Origin: Vicugna pacos
Lineage: Eukaryota; Chordata; Mammalia; Artiodactyla; Camelidae
Direction: 5' to 3'
DNA: 64,000 nt
Assembly (NCBI RefSeq): GCF_048564905.1
Contig: NC_132993.1
Coordinates: 14,841,001-14,905,000 of the forward strand
This document shows, piece by piece, positions 56,219 through 64,000 of this stretch. Position numbers and translations under genes: made by a program. How positions within the stretch are numbered: the stretch's first letter is position 1; each line of letters begins with the position of its first letter. The notes under the pieces were generated by a model. It saw only the letters and a list, made by a program, of their open reading frames with translations. It was not told where the DNA came from and did no database searches.

Positions 56219-56645
56219 TGTAGCAGCCAGGAAAATGCATGGCTTAGACTTCCTGCTGTGGTGAGCACAGCGGACTGGTGACCTTAGCTGCTATTTTGGA
56301 TCCACAGAGGGGAGGCAATGCTTCCCACAGACTGCTCCGGTGAATGACTGAACCTGGTGGAGGTGCCAAGGCGGGCTGAGCTGGTGAGATAGGGGACTAC
56401 TCAAACTAATGGCTTCAACTCACAGACTCCACACTGACCTGGCTGAACCTTTCCTGAAACTGTGCAACAGTCCAAGATTCTTTTTACTCAATCCTCCTTC
56501 CTTGCCCCTCACCTTCCAAAAATGTTAGATCTGTATTGCTGTCTAAAGGATCTTCCTGCCTTGTGTGCTTCTTCCCCTGGTAAATAAATCTGTTTGATGC
56601 AATCTAAACCCATATAGGCATCTGTTCCTCAGCAGATCCGCATTA
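56219..56645 (+). mobile_element. LTR-like element, fossil
   Basis: It starts TGTAGCAGCCAGGAAAATG. The 3' part, 'cctggtaaataaatctgttt' with AATAAA at about 56584, then 'gcatctgttcctcagcagat' and 'cgcattaaca', is typical of LTR ends. GC is higher than in the flanks. No internal region. Family not recognised; edges approximate. Confidence 0.5.
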
Positions 56646-58089
56646 ACACGAATGACACATATTTGTGTATCAGCAGAGCATTCTTCTTCCACCTCACCAC
56701 TTCCTGTATTCAAACACAAGATTCAACATAACTTTCAAAATGACCAGCCTTTTGACTATTCCTCATTGTGTTTAAGAAACAGCCAGAAATCACCCCAGTG
56801 TTCTCTCATCCATCACACAGACTACATCCATCCTCAAGATGTGCAAATAGGATACTTTCCCGAATGTGGTATTTCTTGGTTGTTAATTTTTGTCATGGCT
56901 ACAGTAGGAAAAATAACTGTGGTTGAGGCTTCTAGAAATTGTTGCATGGTACAGATCCAACTGGAGAAAGTATGTAATTTTTCTTAGCTTGACAGGAAAA
57001 AAATGATATTCAACTCTAGATAAAGGAAAGATTTGGGAAAATAGTGAGGCCATGTCCACCACATAGCCTACAAGAATGTCATGACCACCAGGCAGCTGTC
57101 CCTGATGGGCATGCTGGAGAGAGAATGTATCTTCTGAGTGACAAGCTTCATCTTCAGTGATGGACACATGCAGCAGCTTTATTCCCTGATACATGACTAG
57201 TACCATTATTAACCTTATAATGTAATTATAAACAAAGTAATTTTTTTCGTGAAAACCACTTTCATTTATTCTGATGTTCTTTGTAAGGATGTATGAGAAA
57301 CTACTCTTTAGTAATAATTGCATCTTGGGACATATTGTTATCAAAGTACACCAAAAGAGATTTGGGAATTTACTCTGGCTCCATCACTAATCAGCCACTG
57401 GCCTTTGGGTGAATTATCATAGGCTCTTTGAGTTAAAGTTCCCTCATGCAGAACAATGTTGTGATACTCAGTCTCCTTCCCTCAAAGGGCTGTGCGTAGT
57501 CAGTGTAGTTAAAGTGTTTACAAGAGTTATGTAAATTAGGAAAGGCGAACAAAAATAAAAAATATTTTTCTTTTTACAAAAGAAATCTATGTCATAAATT
57601 TGACAAACTTTAACCCTTCCAATATTTCACTTGCCAGAATAAAAATTGCACAATTTAAATATGGGATGGGGGAAGCTCCTTGTAACTTTTCCTGTGTGTT
57701 GCACATGCTTTGTGGTTTTCAATTCTTAATGCAAAGTGTTTGTGTTGGCTAATGTTGGGTAGATCATTCCATTCCAGGAAAGAATACAGATTGTTATATG
57801 TATCCCCTATAGTCTATAAATAAGTGGCAAGGCTCTAACAAATCTCACGCAGAGCTTAAATATGAATGCCTCCCCCTTTTTCCCACAATAAGATCCTATG
57901 GTTACATTCATATTTCTGCTTAATATACTTTATTCCACAAACTGAAATATCGGCAATTAAGTTACATCTTCCAGCCCCCAGGACTCCATTACCTAACTCA
58001 CATTTGTTTGATGGCAGGACCTCCAAATAACCTTCCCCCCTATTTCTAGCCCCTTATTCCTTCCTATCACTGCCAAAGTATAGTTCCTA
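56646..58089. other. Non-coding stretch, partly repeat-free
   Basis: Frames of 111 (56652, plus) and 153 codons (56883-57344, minus) overlap and show no domain. 57,600-57,960 has no repeat that I can name and could be single-copy regulatory DNA. Confidence 0.45.
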
Positions 58090-58379
58090 AAGCATTAGTT
58101 TGGCAAGGTAAACCTCCTACTCTGAAATCATTAGAGATTTCCCATTAGATAAAGCTCATCCTCTTTAGCCTGACATTCAAAGCTATCTACAGTCTGAGTC
58201 ACACTTGCCTTCTCAGCAGTATTTGCCATTATCCTTCTCTATCAACTTGTGTGTGCGTGTGTGGAGGGGGAGTGGTTTACTCACTAGTTTCATAAAGAAG
58301 GTTGTATCATTCCACCTTCTTATTCCTCCTCTCCCAGAAATGTTCATTCCTCCTCAAGTATCACTTAATTATTGAACAG
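58090..58379 (+). mobile_element. L2 ORF/3' region fragment
   Basis: The text 'gataaagctcatcctcttta', 'gcctgacattcaaagctatc' and 'tacagtctgagtcacacttg' matches the common L2 stretch (ctcctcagcctggcattcaaggccctccacaatctgg) in the plus orientation, most clearly at 58,140-58,230. Confidence 0.75.
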
Positions 58380-58540
58380 AAAGGGTCTGGAGAGATATTT
58401 GTCTAAAGTCCTTTATTTTAAACTGAGATACAGAAAGATTAGGCAGACCCAATTCCTTCGGTAAGTGAAAGCCCCATATTCCAGACTCACAGCACAGAAA
58501 CTTGATGTCCATGCTATTTCCCTGTGCCCGGCAACTTGCA
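58380..58540 (-). mobile_element. MIR fragment inside L2
   Basis: The text 'ttattttaaactgagataca', 'gaaagattaggcagacccaa' follows the inverted MIR core (acagatgaggaaactgaggcacagagaggtt). It separates two L2 parts. Confidence 0.5.
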
Positions 58541-58760
58541 GTGAGTTGACAACTAAAATGAGGTTAATACCCAGATTCTAATGCAGAATTCTTTGAGACC
58601 TAACTTAAATGTGACCTCTGTCATCAATCCTTCATGATTAAGCCAGCTGGGAATTTGCTCTATCTTTTCTAAATCCCTGTATCACTTTTATTGGCTCTTT
58701 AATTCACCTGAATAATAACCATGTAGTGCTTTGTGATATCTCCTAATTTTTCCTATCGAT
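58541..58760 (+). mobile_element. L2 3' UTR, continuation
   Basis: The text 'acctaacttaaatgtgacct', 'ctgtcatcaatccttcatga' and 'tctaaatccctgtatcactt' continues the L2 in the plus orientation. Confidence 0.65.
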
Positions 58761-59390
58761 TTTTAAATTAAAAAAGTACTACCTACTTGCTATAATAAAT
58801 TGAAATTGCATGGAAATGTTAAAGGAAAAATGGAAAGAACTCTAACTTCTCTACAAGTTTCCCACCCAAGTTACAACTGCTAGATTTGTTACTGTTGAGA
58901 TTTATTTTTTCTATGCATCTATCAATGTATGTAGTTAGTGTACCTACAAAAAGAACCAGCCTATGCTTCACAGAGCTCATATTCAATCCTTCTCTTGCAT
59001 TCTCTGTCTTTTGTTGTCGTCCCTGTGTACATATGCACGTGTGCCCTCCTTGGCATACACACACAGGTGCACACACACACACATTTTAATGTGATCATAA
59101 TCTATATAATCTTTTGGATTGTTTCTAATGTTTTGTTACAACAATAATTTGATGATAAATATTTCTGCTCTTATATAGAATACTCATATAACATTTATAG
59201 GAGAGATTTATCAAAAAGCAACTATGTCAAATGTACATACACTTAAAACAAGTTTCCCTCCAAAACTCACCAACAATACTATGAGGCTTTATTTGTCCTC
59301 ATAATCAACTGGATGGTTCCAGTTTTTACCAACCTGATTGATTAAAACTGCTAACATATTATTATAACATGTGTTGTATACATACATTGC
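58761..59390. other. Non-coding stretch with a short (CA)-rich tract
   Basis: A CA-rich run lies at about 59058-59083. The rest resembles an ancient LINE-like repeat that I cannot place. Confidence 0.4.
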
Positions 59391-59420
59391 ATTAATTAAT
59401 TAATTAGGTAATTAATGAAT
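59391..59420. repeat. (ATTA)n short tandem repeat
   Basis: About four ATTA units followed by 'ggtaattaatgaat'. Confidence 0.85.
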
Positions 59421-61374
59421 CTTTTGGCCATTTTAAAGCTATGTCTTTTTCTGTACATTTTCCTTTTTCCCATTTTCAACACTTATTCTATTCTTTTGTT
59501 GAGCTTTCTTTTACATATTTTCCTATGAATTAGCTTTGCTAAATGATTTTTTTCCCCTTATTTGAAGCTGGAGTGAGAATTTAAGGCAGAGATTTTCTTT
59601 TCACCTTTGTTTTTCAGGAACTTTTAACACAGAATTTGCACAGAGAAGGTGTTCAGTAAGTACTTATAGCTTGGCTTTTTATAACAGATTGTCTAGCTGT
59701 TAATTTTGGGAGCTAAATTAAAGATATACAAGGCATAGTTGAGGACAGACATATTTGACTTATAGGGCTGAGAGGATTGGCTGTGTCTGTGACAAAGTCT
59801 TTGTTTAATTTAGCATGGTGTCTGTAGAGCCAAGAGTGTAGAGCCTACTGACTGGATACGAAGTTTATACACAAAATGGGCTACAGAAGAAAGTCAGCTT
59901 TTAAAAGCTCATGGAGTGAAGGATATTCGTTTCTTTGACTGACCTGTGAGACACTGCTGCTTAGAAAACAATAATCTTCTTCATTATTTATTCCACTGTC
60001 TATATCCCTCTTTGTTACATAATCATGCACATTTTAAGGCTCCTTCCTATTTGTGTCCTCATGTTTTAAATTAATGTCATGTTTTTGGTAGAAAACATGA
60101 ACTACATTTAACAAAAATTGGTAAGAGCTAAAGACGTGCCCAATCCATTTCCTTTCTCTTGATCAGGTAAGAATATGCCTCACTCTTCACATCCAGATGA
60201 ATGAAAAAATAATGATAAAGTAAATATGCATAATGGATGGAAAGAGGGGGAAAATCATAATCTGTACCTTTTTCCTGTGAAGCTTGCCTCTGTCTCAAGG
60301 GAATTAGTGTCATGGCGCCAGATGCCTCTGCAGCTCAGGGCAAACCTATGTCTTTATATAGCTTAAGGAAGCAGCTACTCACCAGCTACCCAAGGGAAAA
60401 AAAAAATCCATGAAATCTAACTGAAGTGTCTGTCAAGTTGAATATTCTTTCTGTTCCGTCACTGAATTATATACTTTTCAATGAAAAGTATAGGAAGAAC
60501 TTGGAGAAATTTCCGTCATATCTTAACTGTTCGACATCCAGAGCTTGACCAACACTGTCAAGAGTCCCTGAGTAGGCTGCTGCTCCTCAGTGTTCCCGGG
60601 GAGTACAGACACACATCACTGCTCCTCTTCCCCATCATTTCCTCTGCATCCCCACTCCCACATGACTAATTTCTTCCATTCCATAACACAGACCACTACC
60701 CAATTATTCCGCCCCACTCATTACCATGCCTCACTGTCCCTTTTCTTTCATAGAACACCAACAACCCAAGACAGAAATTGCTAGTTGTGTATGTGATTCT
60801 ACATGCTTTTATTTGTTTTTCAGGAATATTGAAGGAACAGTTAATAGCCTTTCAGATCACCAGAAGAACGTATAGTTTTACTCCTGTAGTTTGAACTTGC
60901 TTCTTCTTTTGTATTATAATCTCTTTCACTCTTGTCTCATGTAACATCTTTACCACCACCTTGAAACAACAGCACCTCATTCTAACCCTGCGCCACTATA
61001 CAAATCCTGTTGTGTTTTTCTCCAGCTCATCCTTTTGTCCAATTATATGAATATTTCCTTCTGATGTATTTCTCTTTTTTTCCTTTTCTCACTTTTACTT
61101 CAGTGCTTTGGATGTTTTTGTTTTTTAAGAATTATACATTCTTACCTCTCTTTGCAAAGGCTCTTTAGGCAGCAGCCCTTGATATTTCTTATGCTGGTTT
61201 GTTACATAAAGGTTTCTAAAAGAGTTGTTAGAGAGCCAGTGCACTTTGTGATTTATGACTATTGTTCAAGCAGTGGCATAGCTGCAAGAACTGAACAAAA
61301 CACAAGAATCTCAAGGGAGACAAAAAGCTAATGTAAAATGCCATAAACCTCTAGCTTCAAAAGGCTCTTTAAAA
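59421..61374. other. Non-coding stretch, nothing assigned
   Basis: The C/T-rich part at 60,590-60,760 has two overlapping frames of 62-64 codons and no domain. No named repeat was seen. Confidence 0.5.
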
Positions 61375-61505
61375 TAATCTAGTCAAGCCTCAGCACTTTA
61401 TAGAAGAGGATACTGGAGATCAAAGATGATAAGTAATTTACTTAAGGTTACACAACTAATGGGTAGCAGATTGAGAAAAAGGTAACTACACCCATGTCTC
61501 CTGCT
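61375..61505 (-). mobile_element. MIR SINE, inverted
   Basis: The text 'tttatagaagaggatactgg', 'agatcaaagatgataagtaa' and 'tttacttaaggttacacaac' is an inverted MIR core (tttacagatgaggaaactg… agtaacttgcccaaggtcacac). Confidence 0.8.
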
Positions 61506-62754
61506 TACCACTTAGGTTCCTTCCTGTATTTCTTCTATTATAATCACATCACCACCTTTTCAAGGTCTAGAATTAAACACAAGCTATGTGAACCCTCTCT
61601 CATTAATCTAGGGGTACAAAGATCTCTGGCATACATCAAGGGAGTTACTTTCCATGGAAGGAAAGTCAGTCTGACAACAGCTCAGGAGCTACAATTGCAT
61701 TGTTTTAAGAGCAAACTGCCTCTCTGTTCTGCCTTCTAAATTATAGGGAAGGAAGAATCCAAGCTCCTAATAGTTTTAAATAGACTGTGTCTAATGGCAT
61801 GCTAACTTTGAATAACTGTGCCATCCAGGAGAGCCTCACCATCATTCAGGCAGACAGGGGCTTGGGGCCAGAGCCAGAAGGGAGCTGAGGACTCCCAGGG
61901 TCCTTGTTCACCTCTAAGCCAAAGAAGAAGGTAATATTTCCCTCCTTTAATACCATCACCAGTTTTACGCCTGAAAAAAGGAGAAGGCACTCCCGACTCT
62001 GAGTAGTTACAGCTCAATGCAGGCAATTTCATTGGATTTGCAAAGCTGCTTTCTCCATATCTGTTTCAGGACTGCAATACAATGGGAAAGGGGAGTGGGA
62101 TAGAAATGGGTGAAGAAGGTGCCTCCCCAACTAATAACACCTATTTCAGGAAGGTTGGTCCATACCTATGAGTGCTTACTTCTAGGAGGGTACCCTTCTC
62201 TGGACAGAAAGTGGACCCTCCTTATTTTCAGGTACCTTATGCATGCTATGATTGCTACCTTGTTTTTTGGTTTTTGTTTTCCCTGGATGAATTTGGGGGC
62301 TTACTAAGGAGGGTTTCTGGGAGAGGGAAGGAAGCGTTTTTAATCGCAGACTCTAGATGTTCTTTGTATGCAAACAACCCCAATAAGGAACATTTGTGAT
62401 AACGATGTATCTAGACACACAGGATTACCTCTCCTAAGGAGGGAATATCTCAAAAAACTATATTGCTTTAGTTTAGATTAGACTTGCTAGAGAAAGTACG
62501 GGACACCAAGTCAAATTTGAATTTAAGACGAACAAAATTTTTGTATAAGTTGCCCCCAGAGTTTCATGGGCTCATAAATACATTTTAAAAGTCTTCACTG
62601 TTTATCTGAAATTCTAATTTAACTGGGTATTCTTGTATTTTTATTCTAACTCTGGCAACCCTCACTTTATCAATATTGAACGAACTGTGGATTATTCTGC
62701 TTCTGGAATTTCACAGAGTCTGATGTTATAAGAAGCAGGGTGCTCCAGATACAA
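61506..62754. other. Non-coding stretch, nothing assigned
   Basis: Frames of 65-81 codons without domains. No named repeat was seen. Confidence 0.5.
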
Positions 62755-62860
62755 ACCTACTTCATAGGTTCCTTGGGAGGATTAATTGGCATAATGCATG
62801 TAAGTTGCTAAGCACAGTGTTTGGCAAACAAATGCCCAGCAAGTGGCATTGTTTTCCTCC
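62755..62860 (+). mobile_element. MIR tail fragment
   Basis: The text 'cttcataggttccttgggag', 'ggcataatgcatgtaagttg' and 'ctaagcacagtgtttggcaa' matches MIR 3' text in the plus orientation. Confidence 0.75.
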
Positions 62861-62929
62861 ACCTTCCTCTTTGTCCTTCAAAAATATGTATCAGAATATT
62901 AATTGCAAGATAAAAATTGTGGAATACTC

Positions 62930-63130
62930 AACAATGGACTTCGACTCAATCTTACATAAATAAGTACATAAATACATAAACTCTAATTCACACAATAGCA
63001 TTATGAACTCTCCCAAATATAATTTTGAGCAAAAGTAGCCAGATACATGAGAATACATTATATATTAGTGGCATATATGACATTTATGGTGTATCATTTT
63101 GGATGTATCTTCACTATATAACAAAAGTAT
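62930..63130 (+). mobile_element. Old LINE-1 ORF2/3' fragment
   Basis: The text 'tcccaaatataattttgagc', 'aaaagtagccagatacatga' matches the LINE-1 stretch 'catgttgagcgaaagaagccagacacaaaag' near the end of ORF2. It is strongly decayed. Confidence 0.6.
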
Positions 63131-63736
63131 TTTCAGTAATAAACATAAAATTGAATGAAAGATAATAATTGACTGAGAAAAAACAAAAAGTAAAAATAAA
63201 TGAATTAAAACTATGCTAGTAATAAATAATAATTAAAAATAAATATTACAGTACAAGGGAAAAATCAACAATATATAAATTCGATTTTATTTTTATCAAG
63301 TGTTCTAAACATGTTTTTGTAATGGCATGAAAAACCATACCAAACAGTGCCTGTGAGTACCCTCTTTTGGTGTCATGGTGGGTATTGTCTCTTTCTTTAT
63401 TATACTTAATTTCAAGAAAGTATAAGAATTAAAATAAGTAATTGTTTAGAAAGAAATTTGCTTTAGTTTTGCATTAACTTTTTTCCCAATGAGTATATAT
63501 TTGTATTTATAATAATGAGAGGTAAAACTGCTTTTCAAAAAGAAAACACTGTCTCTCCTATTCACTTGTCTGAAATCAGAATTCAGGACTAACAGGTAAA
63601 CTGTGATGCTTTTGTAATGGCCTCATGGTGGTGCCTGTGACCACATTCCTATAGATGACTGATGTGTTTTATTGAGTGAGAGACAGAAGTCTGGAGTATG
63701 GGGTAAAGGGAGTAATGAGAGGATACAGAGAATCCG
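63131..63736. other. AT-rich non-coding stretch
   Basis: A/T-rich low-complexity text at 63,160-63,290. Nothing else was recognised. Confidence 0.5.
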
Positions 63737-63785
63737 GGTGGGGGGGGGAGGGAGAGAGAGAGAGAGAGAGAGACTGAGAGAGAGA
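63737..63785. repeat. G-run and (GA)n polypurine tract
   Basis: A G9-10 run followed by an almost pure (GA)n, all purines on the plus strand. Such tracts can form triplex (H-DNA) structures and are usually length-variable. Confidence 0.9.
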
Positions 63786-64000
63786 ATCCCATTTGGTTAT
63801 GAGTAGCTTATTTATTCAGTCTAAAAATCATTGCCTTTTGATTGATGAGTTTAGGCCATCTATATTAATGTATTATTTTCAAGGTTAAATTCTAGCAACT
63901 TGGTAATTGCTTTCTATTTTTCCATCTATTCCTCATTTCCCCTTTTCTCTTTTTATGCTTTCTATTTACTTGATTATATTTTATGAATTCATTTCAAATT
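63786..64000 (-). mobile_element. LINE-1 fragment, inverted, running out of the window
   Basis: The text 'ttgccttttgattgatgagt', 'ttaggccatctatattaatg' and 'ttttccatctattcctcatt' matches inverted LINE-1 ORF2 text (cttttgattggtgagtttaatccatttacatt). It continues past 64,000. Confidence 0.65.

Noticed and set aside
56883-57344. 153-codon minus-strand open frame
   Set aside because: No recognised motif and an overlapping frame on the other strand. No sign of splice sites or CpG retention.

Overview
The window is mammalian nuclear DNA, AT-rich and gene-poor, and most likely from a camelid (camel, alpaca or llama). Two things point to a camelid. A tRNA-derived SINE of the camelid type, with a perfect 17-bp target-site duplication, lies at 1941-2076. 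LINE-1 3' ends at 18930-19963 and about 39300-39487 share a tail of the kind I associate with camelid LINE-1s. The species cannot be fixed from this sequence. There are no prokaryotic genes, operons or CRISPR arrays, and nearly all open frames are short chance frames or parts of repeats.

Layout. From 1 to about 29.4 kb the DNA is intergenic or intronic, filled with decayed LINE-1, L2, MIR and hAT fragments. Notable here are an old LINE-1 (about 1.4-3.9 kb) carrying the SINE and a MIR, a young LINE-1 nested in an older LINE-1 tail (15.0-15.5 kb), and a 1-kb 5'-truncated LINE-1 (18.9-20.0 kb). Between 30.1 and 33.5 kb three short plus-strand segments look like coding exons (30130-30182, 32270-32322 and 33379 onward). 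Each has a splice acceptor, retains CpGs and fits the next in reading phase, but I do not recognise the protein. A CTCF-like site lies among them at about 31.7 kb. From about 34.8 to 37.7 kb there is a large CpG island. It has strong minus-strand splice donors, a Z-DNA-prone GT/GC tract at its right edge and a palindromic homeodomain-type element, and it is very probably the promoter and first exon of a gene that I cannot name.

From 37.7 kb to the end the DNA is again non-coding. It holds L2 and MIR copies and several retroviral-type LTR fossils: about 43.9-44.4, 46.2-46.7, 48.3-48.8 (MLT1), 52.8-53.2 (MLT1/MST type, inverted), 54.7-55.0 and 56.2-56.6 kb. Some are nested in older repeats, which gives relative ages. 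A few repeat-free stretches with homeodomain-like AT motifs (26.9-27.25 and 40.5-40.6 kb) may be conserved regulatory elements.

I found no convincing new biological system. The leads most worth following are the three phase-compatible mini-exons, the CpG-island first exon on the minus strand, and the palindrome plus Z-DNA cluster at its edge. Repeat family names come from remembered consensus sequences, and edges are approximate unless a duplication or terminal motif is given.
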